From contig NZ_JBANDL010000002.1 in NCBI RefSeq assembly GCF_037027445.1, positions 2,356,001 to 2,420,000 of the forward strand: DNA of 64,000 nt. Direction: 5' to 3'. Positions 1 to 9,838 of this stretch are shown here, piece by piece. Source of the DNA: Lysobacter firmicutimachus (GTDB taxonomy: Bacteria; Pseudomonadota; Gammaproteobacteria; Xanthomonadales; Xanthomonadaceae). Within the stretch, counting starts at the first letter, position 1. Each line of letters opens with the position of its first letter. The position numbers and the translations under genes were made by a program. The notes beneath the pieces are model-generated. The model ran no database searches. It had not been told where the DNA came from and saw only the letters and a program-made list of their open reading frames with translations.

Positions 1-888
1 GGCGTAATCGCGCAGAAACGGCAAGTCCGGGCGGTGGGCGTAGCCGATGTAGCAGTCGCACCGCGCGTTCGGACAGGCGCGCGGACGCAACTGCGCGGCG
101 TAGCTGCCGTCGTAGAGATTGCCCAGCGGCTCGGCGACGAAATGGCAGCGGCGCACGTTGCCGTCGCCGTCGACCGAGATCACGCGCTCGCCGGTCAGGC
201 AGGGCGCGCCGAGGCTGGGCGCGGGCTCGAGGTTGTAGCGGAAGTGCGGATCGATGCGCTGCAAGCGTTCGACCTGGGCGGCGTCGTAGTAATCCGGCGG
301 GCGCGGGTCGAAGGCGTTGAGCCACATCGGCGTGCGCGCCGGCAATTGCGCGCGCAGCGCTTCGATTTCGTCCAGGTCTTCGCGCCGCGCGACCATGCCG
401 ACGCTGTGGCGCACGCCGCGGCGGTCGAGTTCTCGGCAGCGGGCGAGAAACGCGCTGCGCGCGACCTGGCTGGGGTGGTAGGTGCACCACAGCGCCAGCC
501 GCGCGGTGTCGACCGCGTCCAGCCAGCGCATGCCCACGCACAGGTTGGTCTGGATCGCGACCCGGCGCAGTTGCGGCAAATGGCTCAGCGTCGTCAGCGC
601 GTCGCGGTAATGGCGACGGACCAGGCCCTCGCCCCAGGGCGTGAACAGGATCGACAGCGGCCGTCGCTGCTGCGCGGCCCAGTCGACGAAACGCCGCAGG
701 TCTTCGGCATCGCGACGCAGCGCGCCGCGGCTGTCGTAGGCCTTGGCGAAGGGGCAGTAGCCGCAGTCGTAATTGCAGCTGCTCAGGCGCCCGCGGTACA
801 GCACCGACAGGTGGCCCGGCACGGCCGCGTCCGCCGGCGCCGGAAAGCGGCCGTCGGCGACGAGGCGGGCGTGGTCGTCGAGGTTCAT
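1..888 (-). CDS. STM4011-family radical SAM protein (3' end cut by the window)
   Basis: Radical SAM enzyme of unknown substrate, last gene of a five-gene cassette. The visible 296 residues start at an ATG at 888 (MNLDDHARL) and run off the window edge. The cluster-binding motif CxxxCxxC is at residues 38-45 (SCNYDCGYC). Near residue 277 a second Cys-rich segment (CPNARCDCYIGY) resembles an auxiliary-cluster or metal-binding tail. It starts 10 bp after the stop of the upstream radical SAM gene, so it is almost certainly co-transcribed. Assignment to the STM4011 family rests on these motifs plus the gene order with STM4012-4015 homologues. The reaction is unknown. Confidence 0.85.
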   Translation of the reverse strand, partial: MNLDDHARLVADGRFPAPADAAVPGHLSVLYRGRLSSCNYDCGYCPFAKAYDSRGALRRDAEDLRRFVDWAAQQRRPLSILFTPWGEGLVRRHYRDALTTLSHLPQLRRVAIQTNLCVGMRWLDAVDTARLALWCTYHPSQVARSAFLARCRELDRRGVRHSVGMVARREDLDEIEALRAQLPARTPMWLNAFDPRPPDYYDAAQVERLQRIDPHFRYNLEPAPSLGAPCLTGERVISVDGDGNVRRCHFVAEPLGNLYDGSYAAQLRPRACPNARCDCYIGYAHRPDLPFLRDYA

Positions 889-898
889 CGCGATGCGC

Positions 899-2257
899 TC
901 AATCCAGCCGGTAGTCGCGCATGCGTTCGGCGACCGCGGCCGACACCAGCCAGGGGCCGATGGTGTCGGCGCGGGCCATGCCGGTGTCGGTCAGCGCGAT
1001 CAGCTCGCCGTGTTGCTCGGCCAGGCCGAGTTCGAACAGTTCGGCCAACTGCGGCAGTTGCTGCAGGCAATCGGCACCGAAGCGGTCGCGATAGTCGGCG
1101 CGGTCAAGGCCCGGCCGCACCAGCAGCGACTGGATCGCGTGCCGGCGCCGGCGTTCGTCCTCGTCCAGGGCGATGCCGTAGTCGGCGTAGCCGAACGAGG
1201 CTTCGTCGCGGGCGAGATAGTGGTCGAGGATCTCGGCCACGCTGCGCCGGGCGACCCCGTACTCGCTGGAGTAATGCAAGGCGCCGGTGTAGGAGCGCGC
1301 ACCGCAGCCGATCCCGACCATGCCGTCGCTCTGGCAGCAGTACACCGGCGCGGCGGTGTCCGGCGCATGCGGGGCGCGGAACATGCGCATCGACACCTGG
1401 GTGTAGCCGGCGGCGAGCAGGCGCGCGCGGCCGGCTTCGTACAGGGCCAGGCGCGGGTCCAGCGGTTCGGCCTGCACGGCGAACCCCGGCTTGCCGCGCT
1501 TGCCTTCGATCCGGCCCAGCCCGGTCAGCGGCCGCACGTACAGCGGGTAGAGGTAGATCTCCTCCGGCACATGCGCCAGCGCGCTGTCGATCGAGGCGAC
1601 GAAGCTGGCCTCGCTCTGGCCGGCGATGCCGTAGATCAGGTCCAGGTTGAGCGTCGGCAGGCCTTGCTCGCGGATGCAGGCGATCGCGCGTTCGACCACC
1701 TCGCGCTGTTGCGGCCGCACCAGCGCGCGCACTTCGGCCTCGCTGAAGCTCTGGATGCCCATGCTGACCCGGTCGATGCCGGCGTCGCGGCACAGGCGCA
1801 GTTTCTCCGCGTCGACGGTTTCCGGCGAGACCTCGATCCCGGCCGGGATCGCGCGCAGGTCGATGTTGGCGTGACGCGTCACCATCTCGAACACCCGGCC
1901 GAGCTGGCCGGCGTCGAGATAGCTGGGGGTCCCGCCGCCGAGGGCGAAGCGCACGAAGCGATGCTCGCCCAGGGCCGCCGCGGTGGCGCGCAATTGGCGT
2001 TCCATCTGCTGCAGATAGGCCTCGACCTGGGCCGGCGCCGGCCGCGCCAGCGCGAACAGGTTGCAGAAGCCGCAGCGGTAGGAGCAGAACGGCACATGCA
2101 GGTACAGGAACAGCGCCTCGCGGCGCTCGCCGGCCCACAGTTCGCGCAGCGGCAGCGCCGGTTGCAGCGGCCGGTAGGCGGTTTTGTGCGGGTACGAGTA
2201 GGAGTACGCCTGGTACGGCGGCAGCTGCAACAGGTCGGCGAGGGTCGGGGCGGTCAT
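899..2257 (-). CDS. STM4012-family radical SAM protein (HemN-like)
   Basis: A 452-residue radical SAM protein of the coproporphyrinogen-dehydrogenase-like (HemN/HemW) fold. The N-terminal region carries CxxxCxxC at residues 58-65 (CSYRCGFC), followed by the glycine-rich ALGGGTPS and the GIEVSPETVD strand typical of HemN-like barrels. The C-terminal part has a HemN-C-like winged-helix region (LFELGLAEQ...LTDTGMARAD). Its ATG overlaps the stop of the hydrolase gene by 4 bp (ATGA), so translation is coupled. Homology to HemN does not imply a haem role: the cassette context (hydrolase, ATP-grasp, leucine-rich protein, second radical SAM) points to an uncharacterised modification pathway. Confidence 0.88.
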   Translation of the reverse strand: MTAPTLADLLQLPPYQAYSYSYPHKTAYRPLQPALPLRELWAGERREALFLYLHVPFCSYRCGFCNLFALARPAPAQVEAYLQQMERQLRATAAALGEHRFVRFALGGGTPSYLDAGQLGRVFEMVTRHANIDLRAIPAGIEVSPETVDAEKLRLCRDAGIDRVSMGIQSFSEAEVRALVRPQQREVVERAIACIREQGLPTLNLDLIYGIAGQSEASFVASIDSALAHVPEEIYLYPLYVRPLTGLGRIEGKRGKPGFAVQAEPLDPRLALYEAGRARLLAAGYTQVSMRMFRAPHAPDTAAPVYCCQSDGMVGIGCGARSYTGALHYSSEYGVARRSVAEILDHYLARDEASFGYADYGIALDEDERRRRHAIQSLLVRPGLDRADYRDRFGADCLQQLPQLAELFELGLAEQHGELIALTDTGMARADTIGPWLVSAAVAERMRDYRLD

Positions 2258-3114
2258 GGATCGAGCAGGAAGTGCGCGTAGGGCACGGTCATCACCGTGT
2301 CGTGGGCGAGGCGGTGGCCGTGGTAGCCGTCTTCGCCGTAAGCGGTGCCGTGGTCGGAGCAGACGATGGCGAAGGCGCCGCCGCGTTCGCGCAGGACGGC
2401 GAACAGCGGCGCCAGCGCCGAGTCGACGTAGCGCAGCGCGGCGCAGTGGCTGTCGTAGCCGTCGCGCTGCGCGCCGGGCAGGTAGTGGCGGTTGGGCTGG
2501 TGCAGGGCGGAGACGTTGATGAAGGTGAAGCAACGCCGCGCGCGTAGTTCCGCGCTGCGCAGGCGTTCGCAGGCCAGCGCGACCTGGCGTTCGGTGGAGT
2601 CCGGCGCGGTCACGCCGAAGCCCGGGTTCCAGTGGCTTTCGTCGAACAGACCGGGAAACTGCGAGCCGAGCGGATTGCGCTGGTTGAAGAAACCGACCCC
2701 GCCCAGGCAGACGGCGTGGTAGCCCAGGTCGCGCAGGCCGGAGACGATGTCGGCGCGGCCGCGCAGCACGCAGGTGCGCGCGTCGGTGGTTTCGCTGCCT
2801 TCGAACTCCAGCGCGAACAGGCGCGGATGCGGACCCGGCCGCGCCGGTGTGGGCAGAAAGCCGGCGAAGAACGCCGCGTGCGCGGCATAGGTGAAGCTGC
2901 CGGGCGTGTGCCGGCGCTCCCAGCCGCCGGGCGGCAGCAGCGGCCCGAGCACCGGCAGTTCGCCGCGTTCGTAGCACTGCTGGGCGGCGTCGTAGCGCAG
3001 GGTGTCGAGGGTGATCAGCAACAGATCGCGACGGCCGACGATGGCGCGCATGTCGGGTGCGTCCCGGTCGAAGCCGGCCGGGTCGGAGGCGGAAGCGTCG
3101 CTGGATTCGGTCAT
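2254..3114 (-). CDS. STM4013/SEN3800-family hydrolase, alkaline phosphatase superfamily
   Basis: A 286-residue protein with the sulfatase/phosphodiesterase-type alkaline phosphatase fold. Likely metal ligands are the early Asp in LLLITLDTLRYD, a Thr/Ser-rich nucleophile segment (HTPGSFTYAAHAAFF), and the late SDHGTAYGEDGYHGH segment that supplies Asp-His and a further His. There is no signal peptide, so it should act in the cytoplasm, unlike most sulfatases. It starts 7 bp after the ATP-grasp-like gene and overlaps the next radical SAM gene by 4 bp. The family name follows from gene order and motifs. Which ester is hydrolysed is unknown. Confidence 0.85.
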   Translation of the reverse strand: MTESSDASASDPAGFDRDAPDMRAIVGRRDLLLITLDTLRYDAAQQCYERGELPVLGPLLPPGGWERRHTPGSFTYAAHAAFFAGFLPTPARPGPHPRLFALEFEGSETTDARTCVLRGRADIVSGLRDLGYHAVCLGGVGFFNQRNPLGSQFPGLFDESHWNPGFGVTAPDSTERQVALACERLRSAELRARRCFTFINVSALHQPNRHYLPGAQRDGYDSHCAALRYVDSALAPLFAVLRERGGAFAIVCSDHGTAYGEDGYHGHRLAHDTVMTVPYAHFLLDP

Positions 3115-3121
3115 GGTCGGA

Positions 3122-4243
3122 TCAGGCCGCGGCCCGCGGTGCGTGCGCGGCCGGCGTCAGCGCGGCCTGGTCCTGGTAGGCGTCGCGGCCCTGCCAGCGC
3201 AGTTGCGGCAACAGGTCGCCGAAGGCGTTGGCTTCCAGCACCCAACTGCGGCGTTCGCGCAGGATCAGGTCGAAGCCGATCGAGCGGCTGCGCGGGAACG
3301 CCGCCGCGGCGCGTTCGACCGCGGTTTGCAGGGCCTGGGTCTGCGCGGCGTCGAGCCAGTCTTCGACCGCGCCGCGGCGGTTGCCCAGGTGCAGGTTGGT
3401 CAGGGGGCTGCGGCTGACCCGGGCCACGCGCTGGCGCGCGCGGCCGTCCAGCGCGAGCACGCGCAGGTCGTAGTGCGCGCCGGCGTCGTCGGGCGCGCGC
3501 GGCTTGGCGATCCAGCGCTCGGCATAGGCGCCTTGCGCGGCCAGGGCGTCGATCAGGCGTGCGATCAACAGGCCGTCGGCGTAGCGGCGCGGGCGCAGCG
3601 AGTTGTACAGGCGCAGGCCGCCGTCTTCGTCGACCGCTTCGATCGAGCCGTAGGCGACCTCGCGACCGTCGCGATGGCGGCGGTAGGCGAGCACGCCGGC
3701 GCCGGAGGAACCGTAGCGGGCCTTGACGAAGACCCGGTCGCAGCCGGTGTCCCGCAGGCGCCGGCGCAAGTCTTGGTAGCCTTCGATCGCGCCGAGCAAC
3801 GGCGGCGCATCGACGCCGGCGGCGATCAGGCGTTGCTGGCAGGCGAGCTTGTCGCTCATCGCGGCGATGTCGGCGGGCGGGTTGAGGTAGCGCGAGGCGT
3901 CCGGCAGGCCGGCGAGCAGGTCGGCGAAGCCGGCGTACCAGTGCTGCTGGTGCGCCAGTTCGCCGTATCGCAGCGGCGCCGGCGCATCGCCGTGCCCACC
4001 GAGGCGGCGCCAGCCGCGCTCGATCAGCGCCGCGTGCAGCGCCGGGTCTTCGCCCGGCGATTCGAGTTTGACCAAGGCCTGCGGATGCGCGGCCAGCGCT
4101 TCGCAGGCGAGTTCGGGCCGCAGCAACAGGTCGGCGTAGTCGACCAGCGCCGCGTCCAGGCCCTGCGCCTGCAGGGCCTGCAGCAGGCCCCGCACCCGCC
4201 GGCTGTCGCGCGGACCGAACAGCAGCCAGGGACGCGCCGGCAC
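3122..4243 (-). CDS. STM4014-family protein, ATP-grasp-like
   Basis: A 373-residue protein, GTG start at 4243 four bases after the stop of the leucine-rich gene. The central and C-terminal regions look like an ATP-grasp ligase: FVKARYGSSGAGV (Lys and the flexible phosphate loop), DLRVLALDGRARQRVARVS (adenine/phosphate strand), and GFDLILRERRSWVLEANAFG, where the Asp and the Glu-x-Asn of the last strands are the usual Mg-ATP ligands. ATP-grasp enzymes join a carboxylate to an amine or thiol through an acyl-phosphate. The substrate here is unknown. No membrane segment or signal peptide is seen. Confidence 0.83.
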   Translation of the reverse strand: MPARPWLLFGPRDSRRVRGLLQALQAQGLDAALVDYADLLLRPELACEALAAHPQALVKLESPGEDPALHAALIERGWRRLGGHGDAPAPLRYGELAHQQHWYAGFADLLAGLPDASRYLNPPADIAAMSDKLACQQRLIAAGVDAPPLLGAIEGYQDLRRRLRDTGCDRVFVKARYGSSGAGVLAYRRHRDGREVAYGSIEAVDEDGGLRLYNSLRPRRYADGLLIARLIDALAAQGAYAERWIAKPRAPDDAGAHYDLRVLALDGRARQRVARVSRSPLTNLHLGNRRGAVEDWLDAAQTQALQTAVERAAAAFPRSRSIGFDLILRERRSWVLEANAFGDLLPQLRWQGRDAYQDQAALTPAAHAPRAAA

Positions 4244-4247
4244 GGGC

Positions 4248-5159
4248 TTACTCGGCGACCGCGACGTAACGCTCGCCCTCGTACTCTTCCGCCTGCTCTT
4301 CCAGCACCACCGTGCACGGCAAAGCGGCCAGCTTGGCCTGCCACTCCGGCGAGATGTAGTGGTGGCTCAGGTCGATGCGTTCGATCGAGCCCAGGTGCGG
4401 GCTTTCGCACAGCGCCTGCGCGCCGACGTCGCCGATCGTGCCCAGCGACAGGTCCAGGGTCTGCAGGGTGGCCAGCCACGGCTGCTGCGCCAGCCACACC
4501 GCCAGTTCGTCGGCGATGCTGGCGTTGCGCAGGCCCAGGTAGCGCAGCTGGCCCGGCTGCAGCGAGGCCAGCAGGCGCTGATAGGTGTCCAGGCTGCCGT
4601 CGAAGCCGTATTCGTCGCTGCCCAGCCACAGTTCCAGGTGGCGCAGCGCCGGCAGCTTGGAGCCGGCCAGGGCGTCGGCGATCTTCGACGGCAGGCCGCC
4701 GCATTCGATCGCCAGTTCCTGCAGCTGGGCGTGGTCGAACGCCTGCAGTTCCAGGTTGCTGGAGCCGCGGATGCGCAGCGATTCCAACTGCGGGTAGGCG
4801 GCCAGCAGCGGGTTGTAGGCGGCCTGGATGATCCAGGAGATCTCGCAGTCCTCGTAGGTCATGTCGCCGACGAACAGGCCCTTGAGCGCGCCGAACTCGG
4901 CGCGGCGCTCGATCAGCGCATCCAGATAGCCGGTCGGGCCTTCGTCGTGGGCCTCGCTCCAGGGGCCGATCACCAGCGCCTCGATCGAGGCGGGCGGCAC
5001 CTGCGCCAGCAGTTCGGCGAACAGCTCGCCCTGGCTCTCCTGGCTGTCGTAATCCTGGTGCAGGCGGTAGACGACGTCGCCGCCCTCGGCCTGGCCGCCC
5101 TGGCTGAAATTGACGATGCGCTTGCCGCGATAGAACTGCGAATACTCGCCGATGGCCAC
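4248..5159 (-). CDS. STM4015-family leucine-rich-repeat-like protein
   Basis: First gene of the STM4015-4014-4013-4012-4011 cassette, 303 residues. I place the start at GTG 5159 (VAIGEYSQF) because an ideal AAGGAGG lies 6 bases upstream; an in-frame ATG at 5192 has no such site. The protein repeats leucine-rich units such as LRHLELWLGS, LRYLGLRNASIADE, LQTLDLSLGTIGDVGA and IERIDLSHHYIS, consistent with a right-handed LRR solenoid. It lacks a signal peptide. It could be a scaffold or the target of the radical SAM and ATP-grasp enzymes; that is inference. An 80-bp gap separates it from dnaE2, with a weak -10 (TATGCT, 5194-5189) and no visible terminator. Confidence 0.82.
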   Translation of the reverse strand: MAIGEYSQFYRGKRIVNFSQGGQAEGGDVVYRLHQDYDSQESQGELFAELLAQVPPASIEALVIGPWSEAHDEGPTGYLDALIERRAEFGALKGLFVGDMTYEDCEISWIIQAAYNPLLAAYPQLESLRIRGSSNLELQAFDHAQLQELAIECGGLPSKIADALAGSKLPALRHLELWLGSDEYGFDGSLDTYQRLLASLQPGQLRYLGLRNASIADELAVWLAQQPWLATLQTLDLSLGTIGDVGAQALCESPHLGSIERIDLSHHYISPEWQAKLAALPCTVVLEEQAEEYEGERYVAVAE

Positions 5160-5239
5160 GGTAGGCCTCCTTGCCGAAAGTGGATCAAGCATACCCGCGC
5201 GCGCCGACCGCCGTCACGGTGCGGCGCATCGGCGCGGCG

Positions 5240-8200
5240 TCAGTGGAAGTCGCGCGAATGGGTGCTGAGGTTGCCGAGCAGGGCGGTCAGGTCTTCCATG
5301 CGCGAGACGATCAGGTGCTGGACGCCGTCGACGCGTTCCAGGCGGCCGTCGATCGCCATCAGCCGCGCCTCGACCAGGACCCGCCGCTGGCGCTGGGCCA
5401 GGTCGCGCCAGACGACCGCATTGACCGTGCCGTCCTCGTCTTCGAGGCTGAGGAAGGTGACTCCGGCCGAGGTCTCGGGATGCTGGCGCACGGTCACCAG
5501 CCCGGCGAAGCGCACCTGGCTGCCGTTGGCGGTCTTGGCCAGTTGCGAGGACCGCCGGCAGCGCCGCGCGTGCAGGGCGCTGCGCAGCAACGACAGCGGA
5601 TGCCGGCCGAGGGTGGTGCCGAGCAGGGCGTAGTCGGCGCGCACGTCCTCGCCGGCGCTGGGCAGCGGCAGCGGCACCGGCGCTTCGTCGCGGGCGACGC
5701 CAGCGAACAGCGGCAACTGGGTGTCGACCCCGGCCACCGCCCAGCGCGCGCGATGGCGATGCCCCGCCAGCGCGCGCAAGGCGCCGGCGTCGGCGAGCAG
5801 GGCGCGCGCCCGCGCGTCCAGCGCCGCGCGCGCGCACAGGTCGTCGACGTCGCGCCACGGCGCCTGCGCGCGCGCGTCGCTGATCCGGTCGGCGGAGGCT
5901 TCGTCGAAACCGGCGATCAAACGCAGACCCATGCGGATCGCATGCGGGTGGCGGCCGCCGCCGCGGCCGGGCAGGGCTTCCAGGGTGCAGTCCCAGTCGC
6001 TGTAGCGCACGTCCACCGGCAGCACGGCGACGCCGTGGCGGCGGGCGTCGTGCAGGATCTGGCCGTGGGTGTAGAAGCCCATCGGCGCCGAGTTGATCAC
6101 CCCGCAGGCGAACGCGGCCGGGTGGTAGTGCTTGAGCCAGCAGCTCACGTAGGCGATCAGGGCGAAGCTGGCGGCGTGCGATTCGGGGAAGCCGTAGCTG
6201 CCGAAACCCTTGATCTGCTCGAAGATGCGGTGGGCGAAGTCTGCGCTGTAGCCGTTTTTCAACATGCCCGCGTGCAGTTTTTCCCGGTGCGGCTCCAGGC
6301 CGCCGTGGCGCTTCCAGGCCGCCATCGAGCGGCGCAGCTGGTCGGCCTCGCCGGGCTGGTAATCGGCGGCGACGATCGCGATCTGCATCACCTGCTCCTG
6401 GAACAGCGGCACGCCGAGGGTGCGCTTGAGCACTTCGCGCAGCGCGTCGGAGGGGTATTCGACCAATTGCGGATTCTTGCGCCGCTGCAGGTAGGGGTTG
6501 ACCATGTCGCCCTGGATCGGGCCCGGCCGCACGATCGCGATTTCGATCACCAGGTCGTAGAAGTTGCGCGGCCGCAGCCGCGGCAGCATCGACATCTGCG
6601 CGCGCGATTCGATCTGGAACACGCCGATGGTGTCGGCCTCGCAGATCATGTCGTAGACCGCCTTGTCGTCGCCGCCGGCATTGATCGCGCTCATGCTCAG
6701 TTCGCCGACGCCCTGGGACTTGAGCATGGCGAAGGTCTTGCGGATCGCGGTCAGCATGCCCAGGGCCAGGCAATCGACCTTGAGCAGTCCCATCGCGTCG
6801 AGATCGTCCTTGTCCCACTGCACCACGGTGCGCCCGTCCATGGCCGCGTTCTCGACCGGCACCAGGGTGTGCAGCGGACGCTCGGAGATCACGAAGCCGC
6901 CCGGGTGCTGCGACAGGTGGCGCGGGAAGCCGCCATTGACCAGCAGCGCGCTCAGGCCCACCACCTTGCGCAACAGCGGCGAATCCGGGTCGAAGCCGCG
7001 TTCGCGCAGATGCTCCGGCAGCGGCACGTCCTCGCTCCAGCGGTCCAGGGTGCGCGCCAGCTCGCCGATCTGGTCCTGCGGCATGCCCAGGGCGGCGGCG
7101 ACGTTGCGCACCGCGCTGCGGCCGCGGTAGCTGATCGCCACAGCGGTCAGCGCGGCGCGCTCGCGGCCGTAGTGTTCGAATACGTACTGCAGCACTTCTT
7201 CGCGGCGCTGGTGCTCGAAATCGACGTCGATGTCGGGCGGCTCGTTGCGCTCGACCGACATGAATCGTTCGAACAGCATGCCCATCCGGGTCGGGTCGAT
7301 CTCGGTGATGCCCAGGGCGTAGCAGACGATGGAATTGGCCGCCGAACCGCGGCCCTGGCAGAGAATCTCCCGGCGCCGCGCGAACTCGACGATGTCGTAC
7401 ACGGTGAGGAAATACGACTCGTAATCCAGCCGGCCGATGATGTCCAGCTCGTGCTCGATCTGGCGCTGCGAGTCGGCCGGGACGCCTGCGGGCCAGCGCC
7501 GCAACGCGCAGCGCGCGACCAGTTGGGGCAGCCAGGTCTTGGGCGTTTCGCCCGCCGGCACCAGTTCGTGCGGGTATCGGTAGTCCAGGCCTTTTTTCAG
7601 GTCGAAGCGGCAGCGCTCGGCGATGCGCAGGGTCTCGTCCAGCAGTTCGCGCGGATAGATCGCCGCCAGCGCCTTGCGGATGCGCAGGTGGCGTTCGCCG
7701 TTCGGGAACAGGCGCCGGCCGGCCTCGGCGACGGTGCAGCGGTGACGGATCGCGGTCATCACGTCCTGCAGCGCGCGCCGGCCGCGTTCGTGCATGTGCA
7801 CGTCGCCGGCGGCGACGCAGGGCAGGCCGTGGCGCGCGGCCAGGGCCTGCAGCGCGGCCAGGCGCGCGGCATCGTCGGCGCTGCGGTGCAGGCCGACCGC
7901 GACCCACAGCCGGCCGCCGAAACGCGCCTGCAGCCAGGCCGCATGGGCCGCGTCGCGCTCGTCGCCGTCGGGCAGCCACAGCGCCAGCAGGCCTTCGCAG
8001 CGGCCGTCGAAGTCTTCGCCCAGGCTGCGGTACTCGCCCTTGCCGGCGCGGCGCCGGGCGAGAGTAATCAAGGCGCACAGCGAGGCATAGCCGGCGTCGC
8101 GTTCGACCAGCAGCACCAGCTTGGGCCCGCCGTGGATGCGGATCTCGCTGCCGACGATCAGGGGCAGGCCGGTATCGCGCGCGGCCTGCCAGGCGCGCAC

Positions 8201-8386
8201 GATCCCGGCCAGGGTGCATTCGTCGGTGATCGCCAGGGCGCGGTAGCCCAGGTCGCGGGCGCGCTCGAACAGCTCGCGCGCGACCGAGGCGCCGCGCTGG
8301 AAGCTGAAGGCCGACAGGCAATGCAGTTCGGCGTAGTCGGGCAGGGCCTGTGCCTTGTCGGTGCGGTCGACGGATAGCGCGCTCAT
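5240..8386 (-). CDS. dnaE2: Error-prone DNA polymerase DnaE2 (ImuC)
   Basis: Translesion DNA polymerase of the C family, 1048 residues, the catalytic subunit of the SOS mutasome. It opens with the PHP domain ([29 protein letters not shown]) and carries the polymerase active-site motif PDIDVDFEH, whose aspartates are catalytic in DnaE enzymes, then the helix-hairpin-helix and OB regions and an RDFH-type C-terminus. ATG 8386 overlaps the imuB stop by 4 bp (ATGA). It is the last gene of the lexA2-imuA-imuB-dnaE2 operon. Full length and intact as far as can be read. Confidence 0.97.
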   Translation of the reverse strand: MSALSVDRTDKAQALPDYAELHCLSAFSFQRGASVARELFERARDLGYRALAITDECTLAGIVRAWQAARDTGLPLIVGSEIRIHGGPKLVLLVERDAGYASLCALITLARRRAGKGEYRSLGEDFDGRCEGLLALWLPDGDERDAAHAAWLQARFGGRLWVAVGLHRSADDAARLAALQALAARHGLPCVAAGDVHMHERGRRALQDVMTAIRHRCTVAEAGRRLFPNGERHLRIRKALAAIYPRELLDETLRIAERCRFDLKKGLDYRYPHELVPAGETPKTWLPQLVARCALRRWPAGVPADSQRQIEHELDIIGRLDYESYFLTVYDIVEFARRREILCQGRGSAANSIVCYALGITEIDPTRMGMLFERFMSVERNEPPDIDVDFEHQRREEVLQYVFEHYGRERAALTAVAISYRGRSAVRNVAAALGMPQDQIGELARTLDRWSEDVPLPEHLRERGFDPDSPLLRKVVGLSALLVNGGFPRHLSQHPGGFVISERPLHTLVPVENAAMDGRTVVQWDKDDLDAMGLLKVDCLALGMLTAIRKTFAMLKSQGVGELSMSAINAGGDDKAVYDMICEADTIGVFQIESRAQMSMLPRLRPRNFYDLVIEIAIVRPGPIQGDMVNPYLQRRKNPQLVEYPSDALREVLKRTLGVPLFQEQVMQIAIVAADYQPGEADQLRRSMAAWKRHGGLEPHREKLHAGMLKNGYSADFAHRIFEQIKGFGSYGFPESHAASFALIAYVSCWLKHYHPAAFACGVINSAPMGFYTHGQILHDARRHGVAVLPVDVRYSDWDCTLEALPGRGGGRHPHAIRMGLRLIAGFDEASADRISDARAQAPWRDVDDLCARAALDARARALLADAGALRALAGHRHRARWAVAGVDTQLPLFAGVARDEAPVPLPLPSAGEDVRADYALLGTTLGRHPLSLLRSALHARRCRRSSQLAKTANGSQVRFAGLVTVRQHPETSAGVTFLSLEDEDGTVNAVVWRDLAQRQRRVLVEARLMAIDGRLERVDGVQHLIVSRMEDLTALLGNLSTHSRDFH

Positions 8387-9828
8387 GCGAACCAACCGTG
8401 GAGCAGGAATTCGCCGTCGCCGCCGGCGTCGCGGTAGGCCCAACCGCGCTGGCCGCGCGCGGTTTCGACCAGGTAGTAGTCGCGGCGCACGTCGTCCTCG
8501 TCCCACCAGCCCGATTCGATCCGCTCCGGCCCGGCGAGGATGCGCAGGCCCGCTTCGCGCAGCGGCACGGGTTCGCTGAGCAGCCAGCCCGGGCGCGGCG
8601 GCATCGGCTCGGCGACGATGTCCGCGCGCGTTGCCGGCGCATCGCCCGGCAACGCGCGCCAGGCGCGTTCGGGCCGATGCTCGGCCTGCACCGCCAGCCC
8701 GGCCACCGCCTCGTCGCCGAGCCGGGCGCGCAGGCGTTCGCGCAATTGGTCCCAGGGTACGGCCTGCTGCGGGCGCGGGTCGAACAGGTCGCGTCGCGCC
8801 GGCACGAACGGCGGCAGTTCCTCGGCGAGCAGGCGCAGGCCGATCGCCGGCGCCGGCAATTGCGCCTGCTGCAGGCGGCCGCGGGCGAGTTCGAACAGCA
8901 TCGCCGGGTCGCGCTCCGGCGCGAGCAGGCCGACGACGACTTCGCTCTGGCGATGAGTGCGGCCGTGCAGGCCCGGCTCGTGTTCCAGCACCAGCACGAA
9001 ACGCGCCACGCCGCCGTCGCGGCCGGCCAGGTAGGCGGCCAGGTCGGCGGTCAGCCGGCGCAACGGAAACAACAGGGCCTGGCTGGATTCGACCTCGTGG
9101 CCGAGCTCGATCCGCGCCTCGAAACGGTCGGCCGGTTGGAAGTAGCGCAACGGCGGCGCGTCGACCCCGCGCAGCGCATCCAGATGGGTCAATGCCGCGG
9201 CGCCGAAACGCCGCCCCAGCGGTGCGCGCGGCAGCGCGAACACCGCGCCGAGCCGGTGCAGCCCCATACGTTGCAGCGCCTGCACCGTGTCGGCGTCGAA
9301 GCCGCTGCGCTCGATCGGCAGCCGCGCCAGCGCCGTCTCCAGTTGCGCGTCGTCGACGGCATCGTGTTCGCCCAGATTGCTCAGCACCCGCGCCGCGTGC
9401 GGGTTCGGCGCGGCGACGATGCGATGGCGGAAGCCCAGTTCGTGCAGCTCGGCGCTCAGGCGCTGGCGCAGTTGCGGCCAGGGCCCGAACAGGGCGCGGC
9501 TGCGGCCGACTTCCAGCACCACCGCATGGGCGAATTCGGTGCTGACCTGGGAGCTGTAGCGGTAGGCCCAGGCGGCGAGCAACTGGCGTGCGCGCTCGGT
9601 GGCGTCGGGGTCGTGGTCCACCGTGTCGAAGCCGTCGGCGATGGCCTGGGCCGCGATCAGCGACAGGCCGGGCTTGAGCCCGAGCGCGCGCGCGGCGGCG
9701 TTGACCGCGTACAGGCGCCGGCGCGCGCGCGGGCCGTCGACCAGGGCCAGCGCGCGCTGCGGCTGCGCGCGCTGGCGCAGGACCACGTCCAAGGCGAGTT
9801 GCGGCAGCAGCAGGCAGGCCCAGCGCAC
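8383..9828 (-). CDS. imuB: ImuB, Y-family polymerase-like protein
   Basis: A 481-residue member of the DinB/UmuC superfamily, the scaffold linking DnaE2 to the beta clamp in the ImuABC mutasome. The GTG start at 9828 ([16 protein letters not shown]) lies 10 bp after the imuA stop. The N-terminal strand where active Y-family polymerases carry metal-binding acids reads [11 protein letters not shown], so it is probably catalytically dead, as is usual for ImuB. A thumb/little-finger-like region follows, and the C-terminus ([20 protein letters not shown]) is the typical ImuB tail. It overlaps dnaE2 by 4 bp. Confidence 0.95.
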   Translation of the reverse strand: MRWACLLLPQLALDVVLRQRAQPQRALALVDGPRARRRLYAVNAAARALGLKPGLSLIAAQAIADGFDTVDHDPDATERARQLLAAWAYRYSSQVSTEFAHAVVLEVGRSRALFGPWPQLRQRLSAELHELGFRHRIVAAPNPHAARVLSNLGEHDAVDDAQLETALARLPIERSGFDADTVQALQRMGLHRLGAVFALPRAPLGRRFGAAALTHLDALRGVDAPPLRYFQPADRFEARIELGHEVESSQALLFPLRRLTADLAAYLAGRDGGVARFVLVLEHEPGLHGRTHRQSEVVVGLLAPERDPAMLFELARGRLQQAQLPAPAIGLRLLAEELPPFVPARRDLFDPRPQQAVPWDQLRERLRARLGDEAVAGLAVQAEHRPERAWRALPGDAPATRADIVAEPMPPRPGWLLSEPVPLREAGLRILAGPERIESGWWDEDDVRRDYYLVETARGQRGWAYRDAGGDGEFLLHGWFA

Positions 9829-9838
9829 GGCGGCGTCC

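Noticed and set aside
5171..8377. A long plus-strand open frame (over 1000 codons) opposite dnaE2
   Set aside because: It is the antisense shadow of a high-GC gene; composition is Ala/Arg/Gln-rich without motifs, while the minus strand has all DnaE2 motifs.
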